Source: Ancrocorticia sp039812645 (GTDB lineage Bacteria > Actinomycetota > Actinomycetes > Actinomycetales > Actinomycetaceae). Taken from it: a DNA stretch of 64,000 nt. The DNA is taken from positions 1-64,000 of the forward strand of contig JBDIAV010000002.1 in NCBI GenBank assembly GCA_039812645.1. The letters are read 5' to 3'. The notes beneath the pieces are model-generated. The model made no database searches. It saw nothing but the letters and a program-made list of their open reading frames with translations, and had not been told where the DNA came from. Made by a program: the position numbers and the translations under genes. Shown here one piece after another: positions 27,168-35,171 of this stretch (positions within the stretch are counted from its first letter, which is position 1; the number at the start of each line of letters is the position of its first letter).

Positions 27168-27548
27168 TCACGGTACCGCGATAAACACGTTCGTCATTCT
27201 TCCTACCGCGGTGAGGACGCCGTCGTCGTCGCGAATCTCGACGGAGGAGCAGACACTGGAGCGGGCCCGCGAAATGATCGTGGCGCGAGCGGTGACGTGC
27301 CCCGTGGTGGCAGCGCGAAGTTGGCTGACATTCAGCTCAGTACCGACGGCGGTTTTGCCCTGGGGGGCGTGAAGAAGCGCGAGAACCGAGGCAGCATGCT
27401 CGACAAGAACAGCATTGGCACCCCCGTGTAAGAGCCCAACCGGCTGCCGGTTACCCGCAACGGGCAGCCGCAGAACGACCTCGTCCTGGTCTGCTCGTAG
27501 GATGTCGACGCCCATGCGCAGGGCCAATTCGCCGAGGTACTGGTTCAT
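27168..27548 (-). CDS. PaaI-family hotdog-fold thioesterase
   Basis: A 126-residue protein with the hotdog thioesterase core. GNRQPVGLLHGGANAVLVEHAAS holds the HGG catalytic segment, and AVGTELNVSQLRAA holds the second conserved motif. Such enzymes hydrolyse acyl-CoA thioesters; the substrate is unknown. It is divergent from polA with 31 bp between the start codons. A thioesterase-like gene between pdtaR and polA also occurs in mycobacteria. Confidence 0.88.
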   Translation of the reverse strand: MNQYLGELALRMGVDILRADQDEVVLRLPVAGNRQPVGLLHGGANAVLVEHAASVLALLHAPQGKTAVGTELNVSQLRAATTGHVTARATIISRARSSVCSSVEIRDDDGVLTAVGRMTNVFIAVP

Positions 27549-27563
27549 GCATTGATGCTATCG

Positions 27564-27571
27564 AGTATAGG
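27564..27571. promoter_or_regulatory. Overlapping divergent -10 boxes for polA and the thioesterase gene
   Basis: AGTATAGG reads TATAGG on the plus strand (27566-27571, 8 nt before the polA GTG). On the minus strand it reads TATACT (27569-27564, 15 nt before the thioesterase ATG). The near-palindromic TATA would fire in both directions and make polA mRNA nearly leaderless. Confidence 0.4.
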
Positions 27572-27579
27572 CTGGTGCT

Positions 27580-30282
27580 GTGAACTCAGACCGTATTCTT
27601 CTTGTTGATGGCAACTCGATGGCTTTTCGCGCCTTCTTTGCGTTACGAGCCGATAGCTTCCTGACGGCTAACGGCCAATATACGAACGCCGTCTACGGCT
27701 TTACGAACACGCTTCTCAAGATGATCGCCGACCATCATCCCACCCATGTGGCCGTCGCCTTCGACCTTCCCGGCGGCACGTTCCGCACCCGGATGTACCC
27801 GGAGTACAAGGGTGGGCGTGCGAAAACCCCGGAGGAGTTTAAAGGGCAGATCGACGTTATTAAGGAGACGCTGGATGCGATCGGCATCGAGTGGCTCACG
27901 GTCGAAGATTTCGAAGCCGACGATATCGTCGCCACGCTGGCAACGCGCGCCGAAGACGCGGGCATGCACTCGTTTATTGCGTCAGGGGACAAGGACTCTT
28001 ACCAGCTGGTTACCGATGCGTGCACGCTGCTCTACCCGATGCCTCGGTCCGAGATGCAGGTGCTTGATCCGGCTGGCGTTGAGGCAAAGACGGGGCTGAC
28101 TCCGCAGCAGTACCCGGATGCCGCGGCTCTTGTGGGGGAGGGCGCGGACAATCTTCCGGGAGTTCCGGGAGTTGGGCTCAAGACTGCGGCTAAGTGGATC
28201 CAAACCTACGGTGGGCTGACGGGCATTGTCGAACACAAAGAAGAGATCAAGGGCAAGGCGGGTGCCTCGCTGCGAGATAATCTCGATCAGGTGCTGCTCA
28301 ATAGGGACCTCAACCGGCTTGTCACTGATCTCCCCATCGGGGAAGATCTTGACGAGTTCCGTATGAAGGGTGTGGATCGGGTCAAGGTCCACGAGCTTTT
28401 TGACACGCTCGACTTCAAGAGCCTGCGCACCCGAGTACTTCAGGAGCTACCGTTGCGCGAAGGTGACGAGGCCGCAGAGTCCGACGAGGTTACTGTTGAT
28501 CTCGCAGCCCTGGACGTCTCCGAATCGAACCTCGCTCAGTGGTTTACCGATCATGCGTCGCCACGGTGGGGCCTGGCCTTGACAGGCAACTTTGCTCCTA
28601 TGCGCGGCGACGTCGAATCCATCGCTATCTCCGACGGCTCCGGTCACGTTTATAGCACCGTCCGGGCCGCCCTGACCGAGGCCGACGAAAAGGCGTTCGC
28701 CGGATGGCTCGCGGATCCCGTGCAGGCCAAGGTGTGCCACGGCGGCAAGGAATACTGGCACGCTCTACACGGCACGGGAGACTTCGACCTCCAGGGAGTC
28801 GTCTGCGATACCGTTCTTGCTGCCTATCTGCTACATCCGGACCAGCGAGAATACGATCTGCACGACCTCGCCATGCGCTACCTCGGGGTGGATATCTCGG
28901 TTGCTGAGCCCACCGGTATGCTGCCCGGTTTGGGGGGCGACGACGGCGCCAACATCAACGTCAATCGTGCAGCAGTACTGTTGCCCCTTGCTGATGCACT
29001 CATTGATCAGCTGGACGAGCAGGGTGAGAACGCGGCGCTCCTTGATTTGGAGCTCGCTGTGGCCGGAACACTTCAGGTCATGGAGCATACGGGTATCGCT
29101 ATCGACGAGGATCGTCTAGAGGAGCTGCGCCAAAGCTTCGCCGCACGGGTGGATGCTGCTGCCGAGGCTGCCTATGCCGCAATCGGGCACGAGGTGAATC
29201 TCTCCAGCCCCAAGCAGCTGCAGGCGGTGCTGTTCGAGGAGCTCGGGCTGCCCACCACGAAGAAGACTAAGTCGGGATATACGACGAACGCGGAGGCACT
29301 TGCCGATCTTGCTGTGAAGATTGCCTACCGCGAGGACGATCAGGCAGTGGCGGGGCAGACCTTCCTGGGATCGCTGTTGGAGCATCGCGATGCCATTAAA
29401 CTGAGACAGTCGGTTGAAGGGCTGCAGCGATCAATCCAGAGCGACGGCCGCATCCACACCACCTACCAGCAGGCGGTGGCCGCGACCGGTCGCCTGTCGT
29501 CAACGGATCCCAATCTGCAGAACATTCATGCCCGCACCACCGAGGGGCAACAGATCCGTGAGGCTTTTGTGGCTGGTGAAGGTTTTGACGGCCTCATGAC
29601 GGCCGATTATTCGCAGATTGAAATGCGCCTGATGGCGTCGCTCTCAGGCGACGAGGATCTGATTGCCGCCTTTAATGAGGGTGCGGATCTCCACACCTAC
29701 GTGGCAGCGCGGGTGTCCGGTATTTCGGAGGAAGAGGTGACTCCGGCCCAGCGCAGCCGCATCAAGGCGATGAGCTACGGCTTGGTATATGGGCTCTCTG
29801 CTTTCGGTTTGTCTCGTCAGTTGAATATCGCTGTTCCCGAGGCACAGCGCCTCATGGACGACTACTTCTCTCGTTTCGGTAAGGTGCGCGACTACCTCGC
29901 TTCGTTGGTGGAGAAGGCTCGCAAGGATGGCTACACCGAGACAATGCTTGGGCGACGTCGCTACCTGCCGGAGCTGACATCCACCAACCGGCAGCTGCGC
30001 GAGGCTGCAGAACGTATGGCGCTGAACGCACCCATCCAGGGCTCGGCGGCGGACATCATCAAGTTGGCGATGGTGGATGTGGCCAATGACCTGGCGGAGG
30101 CCGGGCTGACTTCACGAATCTTGCTCCAGGTACACGACGAACTGGTGCTGGAAATCGCTCCGGGGGAGCGTGCCTCCGTGGAGGCGATTGTTCGCCGTGA
30201 TATGGCCGGAGCCGCGCAGCTTGCTGTGCCGCTCTCGGTGGGTATCGGATACGGCGAAAATTGGCGAGTGGCGGCGCACTAG
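27580..30282 (+). CDS. polA: DNA polymerase I
   Basis: A 900-residue polymerase for Okazaki fragment processing and repair. The N-terminal 5' nuclease is intact: LLVDGNSMAFRAFFAL, FEADDIVATLA, SGDKDSYQL and GEGADNLPGVPGVG. The middle 3'-5' exonuclease-like domain lacks the acidic metal ligands, as usual in Actinobacteria, so proofreading is unlikely. The polymerase motifs are DYSQIEMRLMA (near 675), RSRIKAMSYGLVYG and QVHDELVLE (near 849). It starts at GTG 27580. Confidence 0.97.
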   Translation: MNSDRILLVDGNSMAFRAFFALRADSFLTANGQYTNAVYGFTNTLLKMIADHHPTHVAVAFDLPGGTFRTRMYPEYKGGRAKTPEEFKGQIDVIKETLDAIGIEWLTVEDFEADDIVATLATRAEDAGMHSFIASGDKDSYQLVTDACTLLYPMPRSEMQVLDPAGVEAKTGLTPQQYPDAAALVGEGADNLPGVPGVGLKTAAKWIQTYGGLTGIVEHKEEIKGKAGASLRDNLDQVLLNRDLNRLVTDLPIGEDLDEFRMKGVDRVKVHELFDTLDFKSLRTRVLQELPLREGDEAAESDEVTVDLAALDVSESNLAQWFTDHASPRWGLALTGNFAPMRGDVESIAISDGSGHVYSTVRAALTEADEKAFAGWLADPVQAKVCHGGKEYWHALHGTGDFDLQGVVCDTVLAAYLLHPDQREYDLHDLAMRYLGVDISVAEPTGMLPGLGGDDGANINVNRAAVLLPLADALIDQLDEQGENAALLDLELAVAGTLQVMEHTGIAIDEDRLEELRQSFAARVDAAAEAAYAAIGHEVNLSSPKQLQAVLFEELGLPTTKKTKSGYTTNAEALADLAVKIAYREDDQAVAGQTFLGSLLEHRDAIKLRQSVEGLQRSIQSDGRIHTTYQQAVAATGRLSSTDPNLQNIHARTTEGQQIREAFVAGEGFDGLMTADYSQIEMRLMASLSGDEDLIAAFNEGADLHTYVAARVSGISEEEVTPAQRSRIKAMSYGLVYGLSAFGLSRQLNIAVPEAQRLMDDYFSRFGKVRDYLASLVEKARKDGYTETMLGRRRYLPELTSTNRQLREAAERMALNAPIQGSAADIIKLAMVDVANDLAEAGLTSRILLQVHDELVLEIAPGERASVEAIVRRDMAGAAQLAVPLSVGIGYGENWRVAAH

Positions 30283-30294
30283 AACTGTTCATGC

Positions 30295-30332
30295 TGGCCG
30301 GCAAATAGCCGGCTACAGACTACATTTTTCGC
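30295..30332 (+). terminator. Terminator after polA
   Basis: GCCGGC (30297-30302) and GCCGGC (30308-30313) pair around an AAATA loop, with two further outer pairs. A T-run (ATTTTTC) follows about 12 nt later, inside the end of the convergent methyltransferase gene. Confidence 0.55.
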
Positions 30333-31111
30333 GCGCGAATGATGAGGGTCCCGGGAATCCACGGGGAGCGCTCGGGACCCCATCCGCCCCACACCAGCGT
30401 GCGCTCGGCAGGCCACTCCGGTTCCCAGATTCGTTCAATGACAAAACCCGCAGCCGCTAATGCTGTGCTGTGGTCGGTCAAGGTGTGGTGGAACTCAACG
30501 TAGGCTAGTTCGTCGTCGTCGTTCCGCTCCACGTAGGCGCGCCGATCGAAATATGGAGTGGTTACGATCATGGCATCGCGTGTGGGTGAATCTGGGAACA
30601 TCCAACGGGTCGGATGGGGTGTTGAATAGGCGAGTATCCCTCCGGGGCGTAAAACCCGTGCCAATTCGCTGCAGGCGTCTCCGAGGTCCTCGATGAAGGG
30701 GAATGCGCCGAAGCTGGTGAATGCCACGTCGAAGCTACCGGATCGAAAAGGGAGGGTGAGAACATCCGCCGCGAGCAATGGAACGTCGATCCCGTGGCGC
30801 TCGTTGAGTTGACTGGCCGCGCGCAGCATCCGCGGAGAAATATCTGTGGCGACGACGGTGACTCCCAGTTTTGCCAGTGCCCGCGAGCATTGTGCCGCAC
30901 CGCAACCGAACTCTAGAACGCGGGCTTGGGAGAGGTCTCCCAGCACGTGAAGACTCTCTTCGGTGGCGCCCTCCGGCCCCCACATGAACTGAACATCGCC
31001 AAGAGTTTCGCCGTGCTCTGTGAGGTAATCGTGGCTGTTGTTATCCCACCACTGGCGATGCGCAGCGGAGGGATTGTCCTTGGGATCGATATTCTCGCGA
31101 CCAACCCACAT
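30320..31111 (-). CDS. Class I SAM-dependent methyltransferase
   Basis: A 263-residue methyltransferase of the type-11 kind. Motif I is VLEFGCGAAQCSRAL, the acidic end of strand 2 is VVATDISPRML, and motif IV is FDVAFTSFGAFPF. The N-terminal HRQWWDNNSHDYLTEHG is common in a group of actinobacterial methyltransferases of unknown substrate. GAGGAG lies before ATG 31111. It is divergent from rpsA and convergent with polA. Confidence 0.88.
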   Translation of the reverse strand: MWVGRENIDPKDNPSAAHRQWWDNNSHDYLTEHGETLGDVQFMWGPEGATEESLHVLGDLSQARVLEFGCGAAQCSRALAKLGVTVVATDISPRMLRAASQLNERHGIDVPLLAADVLTLPFRSGSFDVAFTSFGAFPFIEDLGDACSELARVLRPGGILAYSTPHPTRWMFPDSPTRDAMIVTTPYFDRRAYVERNDDDELAYVEFHHTLTDHSTALAAAGFVIERIWEPEWPAERTLVWGGWGPERSPWIPGTLIIRARKM

Positions 31112-31168
31112 GAATACTCCTCAAAAGTGATGATGTGGCGCCAAAGGACCCAGATCCATTGACCAGAC

Positions 31169-31194
31169 TTGAAGATATAATAACTGTTATATTG
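31169..31194. promoter_or_regulatory. AT-rich palindromic promoter/operator region between methyltransferase and rpsA
   Basis: A consensus TATAAT (31176-31181) is followed by the odd palindrome ATAAC-T-GTTAT and a second TATATT. The patch is far more AT-rich than its surroundings. It probably contains the promoter(s) for rpsA and/or the methyltransferase gene. No well-spaced -35 box was found, so direction is uncertain. Confidence 0.4.
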
Positions 31195-31349
31195 GGCGCT
31201 AAATCACCCAAAACTGGCGACATACTGCGGCAATACGTTTGCGACGAGCTGTGGACTCACGTAAAGTTAGTGTCTGGCGCGCACGCATGCCGTTCGTGTC
31301 AACATTGTCCATAACTTCTATTTCTGTCCGTAACGGAGTCACCAACTTC

Positions 31350-32822
31350 ATGACCGATAACACGCCCGCTACCTCGACTATCCCGCAGGTCGCAATTAAC
31401 GACATTGGCGATGAGGCCGCCCTCATCGCCGCAGTCGACCAGACCATCAAGTACTTCAATGACGGGGATATCGTCGAAGGAACCGTTGTCAAGGTCGACC
31501 ACGACGAAGTCCTGCTCGACATTGGCTACAAGACCGAGGGCGTCATCCCCTCCAAGGAACTCTCCATCAAGCATGATGTAGATCCTGATGATGTCGTCAA
31601 GGTCGGCGACGAAGTCGAAGCACTCGTCCTCCAGAAGGAAGACAAGGAAGGCCGTCTTCTCCTGTCCAAGAAGCGCGCTCAGTACGAGCGTGCCTGGGCA
31701 CAGATCGAAGATGTCAAGGAAGCCGACGGCGTCGTTACCGGCACCGTCATCGAAGTCGTCAAGGGCGGCCTCATCCTCGACATCGGCCTCCGTGGATTCC
31801 TTCCCGCATCCTTGGTCGAAATGCGCCGCGTGCGCGACCTGCAGCCCTACATCGGCCGCGAGCTCGAAGCCAAGATCATCGAACTGGACAAGAACCGCAA
31901 TAACGTGGTCCTGTCCCGTCGTTCCTGGCTCGAAGAGACCCAGTCGCAGGCTCGTGGTGAGTTCCTCACCAACCTCAAGAAGGGCCAGGTTCGCGAGGGA
32001 GTTATCTCCTCCATCGTTAACTTCGGTGCGTTCGTTGATCTCGGCGGCGTCGACGGTCTCGTCCACGTGTCCGAGCTCTCCTGGAAGCACATCGATCACC
32101 CGTCCGAGGTTGTCGAGGTTGGCCAGAAGGTCACCGTCGAGGTTCTCGATGTGGACATGGATCGTGAGCGTGTCTCCCTCTCCCTGAAGGCAACTCAGGA
32201 AGATCCGTGGCAGACCTTCGCCCGCACCCACGCCATCGGCCAGATCGTGCCGGGTAAGGTCACCAAGCTCGTTCCGTTCGGTGCGTTCGTTCGCGTCGAG
32301 GACGGCATCGAGGGTCTCGTGCATATCTCCGAGCTGGCTCAGCGCCACATCGATCTGCCCGAGCAGGTCGTCAAGGTTGGCGACGATGCTTTCGTCAAGG
32401 TCATCGATATCGATCTCGATCGTCGTCGCATCTCCCTCTCGCTCAAGCAGGCGAACGAGGGTGTGGACGTTGAGTCCGAGGACTTCGATCCGTCGCTGTA
32501 CGGCATGGCCGCAGAGTACGACGAGCAGGGCAACTACAAGTACCCCGAAGGCTTCGATCCCGAGTCCAACGAGTGGCTCCCGGGTTACGAGGCACAGCGC
32601 GAAGCATGGGAGAACGAGTACGCAGCAGCTCAGGCTCGCTGGGAGTCCCACAAGTCGCAGGTCAAGAAGGCCGCCGACGAGGACGCCGCCGCTGGTCAGG
32701 CTGCCGCTGCCCCCGCAGCAGAAGCAGCTCCGGCTTCCTACTCCTCAGGCTCCGAGGCTGCGGGTACGCTCGCATCCGACGAAGCTCTGGCAGCTCTCCG
32801 TGAGAAGCTGACCAACAACTGA
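31350..32822 (+). CDS. rpsA: 30S ribosomal protein S1
   Basis: A 490-residue protein with four S1 RNA-binding domains between about residues 35 and 375, e.g. GDIVEGTVVKVDHDEVLLDIGYKTEG and GVISSIVNFGAFVDLGGVDGLVH. It helps mRNA bind the 30S subunit. The C-terminal ~110 residues are acidic and Ala-rich, beyond the S1 repeats. ATG 31350 (MTDNTPATST) fits the family start; the frame upstream to 31239 is not conserved-looking. Confidence 0.96.
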   Translation: MTDNTPATSTIPQVAINDIGDEAALIAAVDQTIKYFNDGDIVEGTVVKVDHDEVLLDIGYKTEGVIPSKELSIKHDVDPDDVVKVGDEVEALVLQKEDKEGRLLLSKKRAQYERAWAQIEDVKEADGVVTGTVIEVVKGGLILDIGLRGFLPASLVEMRRVRDLQPYIGRELEAKIIELDKNRNNVVLSRRSWLEETQSQARGEFLTNLKKGQVREGVISSIVNFGAFVDLGGVDGLVHVSELSWKHIDHPSEVVEVGQKVTVEVLDVDMDRERVSLSLKATQEDPWQTFARTHAIGQIVPGKVTKLVPFGAFVRVEDGIEGLVHISELAQRHIDLPEQVVKVGDDAFVKVIDIDLDRRRISLSLKQANEGVDVESEDFDPSLYGMAAEYDEQGNYKYPEGFDPESNEWLPGYEAQREAWENEYAAAQARWESHKSQVKKAADEDAAAGQAAAAPAAEAAPASYSSGSEAAGTLASDEALAALREKLTNN

Positions 32823-32846
32823 TTGAGTTAATCAGCAGCTGAATAA

Positions 32847-32883
32847 CGAAAGGGTCCCGGTCAATATGGCCGGGACCCTTTCG
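32847..32883 (+). terminator. Terminator after rpsA
   Basis: A perfect 14-bp stem, CGAAAGGGTCCCGG with CCGGGACCCTTTCG, has a 9-nt loop and TTT within the 3' arm. It starts 25 bases after the rpsA stop codon. Confidence 0.92.
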
Positions 32884-33170
32884 CATGCTATTTGCTTGTG
32901 AACCAGCGTCGTGCACCGACATGGCGGACTAGTGAAGTTCCTGGCGTCCCGTCATGCTTTTGACCGGCAAAATCGGCTCCTGACTGGACGCTGAAAACTT
33001 TACTGGAGCACTATCGGGTGGCGCGCTCGGAACCGACTATCGTGTGGTACCGCAGAATTGCGGGTGACCTAAGATTCTCCAGGAAAAGACCTCAGTGACA
33101 ACGGCTCAGGCGAAACACTCCAAGGGTTACCCAGAAAAACGACCCAAGTAAAAAGACTCAGACAAAACGA
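32884..33170. other. Non-coding gap after rpsA with degenerate A-rich motifs
   Basis: No gene is visible. From about 33070 the plus strand repeats short loosely related motifs: CTCAGGCGAAAC, CTCAGACAAAAC, CCAGGAAAAGAC and CCAGAAAAACGAC. On the minus strand this gives several T-runs downstream of the rrf2 gene terminator. Confidence 0.5.
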
Positions 33171-33173
33171 CGA

Positions 33174-33203
33174 CGCCGGGCCAGCTAGCATGCCGACCCG
33201 GCG
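33174..33203 (-). terminator. Terminator of the Rrf2 regulator gene
   Basis: CGCCGGG (33174-33180) pairs with CCCGGCG (33197-33203). Read on the minus strand, the hairpin is followed by GTCGTCGTTTTGTC and another T-run. It lies about 20 bases past the stop of the minus-strand regulator gene. Confidence 0.7.
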
Positions 33204-33224
33204 CCGTCGATTCCAGATGATATA

Positions 33225-33653
33225 TCAAATCACGTAGTTATCGCCCGGGAGTGACGACGACGCGAGGTCAGCGATCGTGATCCCAGCAAAGAACTCCTCG
33301 ATGAGAGCGTGGAGATCCTCCCACATCTTGAGAGTCGCACCCTTATCGTGGTTTGCGCAGGGGGTTGGCTCGTCCAGACAGGCGACCGGTGCAAGGCTTC
33401 CCTCGGTAAGGAGCAGGATGGACCCCACAGAGTAATCCGAAGGATCCCTGGTCAGGCGGTAGCCGCCACCCTTGCCTCGCTGGCCAGCGAGGACGTTTGC
33501 ACGGACAAGTGTCTTGAGGATGCTTTCGAGGTACTTCTCGGAAATATCCTGGCGCTCTGCGATTTCCTTGAGGGGAATGTATCCGACCGTTTGGTTCTCC
33601 GCGAGATCGATCATGACACGCAGCGCATAGCGCCCTTTTGTTGACACCAGCAT
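33225..33653 (-). CDS. Rrf2-family transcriptional regulator
   Basis: A 142-residue winged-helix regulator. The N-terminus MLVSTKGRYALRVMIDLA, the recognition-helix region (ISEKYLESILKTL) and the wing GKGGGYRL are classic Rrf2. Two cysteines in ACLDEPTPC lie in the loop where IscR/NsrR bind Fe-S clusters, but the third IscR cysteine is not evident. ATG 33653 is chosen because GGAGG is 7 nt upstream. The neighbouring sulfur amino-acid genes suggest a CymR-like role; this is inference. Confidence 0.9.
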   Translation of the reverse strand: MLVSTKGRYALRVMIDLAENQTVGYIPLKEIAERQDISEKYLESILKTLVRANVLAGQRGKGGGYRLTRDPSDYSVGSILLLTEGSLAPVACLDEPTPCANHDKGATLKMWEDLHALIEEFFAGITIADLASSSLPGDNYVI

Positions 33654-33681
33654 GCAAATACCTCCGTAAAGATCGATCACT

Positions 33682-33705
33682 CCCCACTACACAGGGGCTT
33701 ATAGG
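33682..33705 (-). promoter_or_regulatory. Candidate Rrf2 operator upstream of its own gene
   Basis: Read on the minus strand, CTATAAGCCCC is followed after four bases by AGTGGGG. The same elements in the same order (CTATAACCCCA then AGTGGG) occur at 35129-35154 before the M20-metNIQ operon. The shared site and the regulator gene beside it suggest autoregulation plus operon control. Confidence 0.45.
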
Positions 33706-33843
33706 ATTTTACCGGGAAAAACCCTTCGGGTGTAGGGGGAATTCCTACAGCGTGACGAAATGCCGCGGATCATCCCGTTTGATGACCTGCCAACTGTCAA
33801 TGTTGCGAGGTCCGCAAACCGTTACACCCGAGGACTCTCGGTA

Positions 33844-34989
33844 TCACGCTCCGGTGAATGCCTGTGCAAGGTCGGCGCGAATATCCTCAACGTTCTCAAT
33901 TCCTACTGAGAACCGGAGCAGGGTTTCCGTAATACCGAGGCGTTCGCGAACCTCCACCGGTACGTCCGGATGGGTTTGCACCATCGGATACGTAATGAGG
34001 GATTCGGTGCCGCCGAGACTTTCAGCGAATGTAACGAGCTTGAGGCCCTCGAGAACTTGCTTGGCGAGCTCGGGGGTACGTGTATGGAAAGAGATCATTG
34101 AACCGGCACCGCGCGCTTGCGAAGCATTGACCGCGTGGCCGGGATGATCGTCGAGGCCCACGTAGAATACCTTGGCCACGGCGTCCTGTTCACGAAGCCA
34201 ACGTGCAAGTTCGTGAGCATTGCGTTCTTGGCGTTCCATACGGAGCGCGAGGGTCTTGAGGCCACGAACAACGAGCCATGAATCGAACGGAGACAGAGCT
34301 CCGCCCATGGTCTTCAGCATGAGCCGGATACGTTCGGCGAGTTCGGGGGTGCGGGAGGTGACAAAGCCAGAAATGGTGTCGTTGTGGCCAGCGATGAATT
34401 TGCTGCCGCTATGGACAACGAGGTCGGCGCCTAGCGCGATGGGATTCTGGAGGTAAGGGGAGAGGAAGGTGTTGTCCACGATGAGGAGAAGACCGTGTTC
34501 CTCGGCAATGCGATGGCACTCGGCAAGATCGGTGACGTTCATCATTGGATTGGACGGTGTCTCGATGTACAAGCACGCGGTGTTGTCGCGGATGGCTGCT
34601 TCAATGAGGGCCGGGTTCGTGGTATCGACGTAATCGAAGGAGAGACCGTTCTTTTTGCTCACCTGATCGAAGAGACGGACGACGCCTCCGTAGAGATCTT
34701 CAGAGCACACCACGTGATCGCCGGGGGAGAAGAGCTCGAAGCAGGCGGACACCGCAGCCATGCCCGAGGAAAAGGCACAGGTATCGACGCCCTGCTCCAA
34801 GCCCGTGATGAGTTCCTCGAGGTGCTCGCGAGTAGGGTTCTTCTCTCGCGTGTAATCAAATCCGGTGGACTGCCCCAGCCCAATGTGTCCAAAGGTGGCC
34901 GTCTGATAGATGGGGAAGCTGACAGCCTTGGTTTCCTCATGAAAAGCATGAGGTACATGGATACATCGGGTATCAAGGTGATCGGACAC
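33844..34989 (-). CDS. Cys/Met-metabolism PLP enzyme (cystathionine gamma-synthase/lyase family)
   Basis: A 381-residue fold-type I PLP enzyme. The N-terminal PIYQTATF, SSGMAA, ETPSNP and VDNTF motifs and the PLP-lysine region VHSGSKFIAGHND are those of the cystathionine gamma-synthase/lyase/methionine gamma-lyase family. Sequence alone does not separate synthase from lyase. It starts at GTG 34989, divergent from the M20-metNIQ operon and upstream of the Rrf2 gene on the same strand, which supports a role in sulfur amino-acid metabolism. Confidence 0.88.
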   Translation of the reverse strand: MSDHLDTRCIHVPHAFHEETKAVSFPIYQTATFGHIGLGQSTGFDYTREKNPTREHLEELITGLEQGVDTCAFSSGMAAVSACFELFSPGDHVVCSEDLYGGVVRLFDQVSKKNGLSFDYVDTTNPALIEAAIRDNTACLYIETPSNPMMNVTDLAECHRIAEEHGLLLIVDNTFLSPYLQNPIALGADLVVHSGSKFIAGHNDTISGFVTSRTPELAERIRLMLKTMGGALSPFDSWLVVRGLKTLALRMERQERNAHELARWLREQDAVAKVFYVGLDDHPGHAVNASQARGAGSMISFHTRTPELAKQVLEGLKLVTFAESLGGTESLITYPMVQTHPDVPVEVRERLGITETLLRFSVGIENVEDIRADLAQAFTGA

Positions 34990-35128
34990 GTGCAGTTCTC
35001 ACTCTCAGAAAGTCGGGTATCTACCCGCTATGTTGATATGAAATGAGCTCTCAGGTGATCTATGTTCACCATGTGGCACCGTCGAAGGGTATCTCACAGG
35101 CTGCGGTAGATTTTTATTAATACCATGT

Positions 35129-35154
35129 AACCCACTAAATAAGTGGGGTTATAG
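35129..35154 (+). promoter_or_regulatory. Inverted repeat CCCACT-N5-AGTGGG upstream of the M20-metNIQ operon
   Basis: The arms CCCACT and AGTGGG are perfect complements around AAATA, flanked by AA and GTTATAG. The element ends 5 bases before the CGGAGG ribosome site of the M20 gene, so a bound protein or a hairpin would block expression. It matches the element upstream of the Rrf2 gene. Confidence 0.5.
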
Positions 35155-35171
35155 CCTCGGAGGCATCTTCC

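Noticed and set aside
33225..33653. Calling the Rrf2 protein IscR
   Set aside because: No isc/suf genes are adjacent and only two clustered cysteines are visible rather than the three of IscR.
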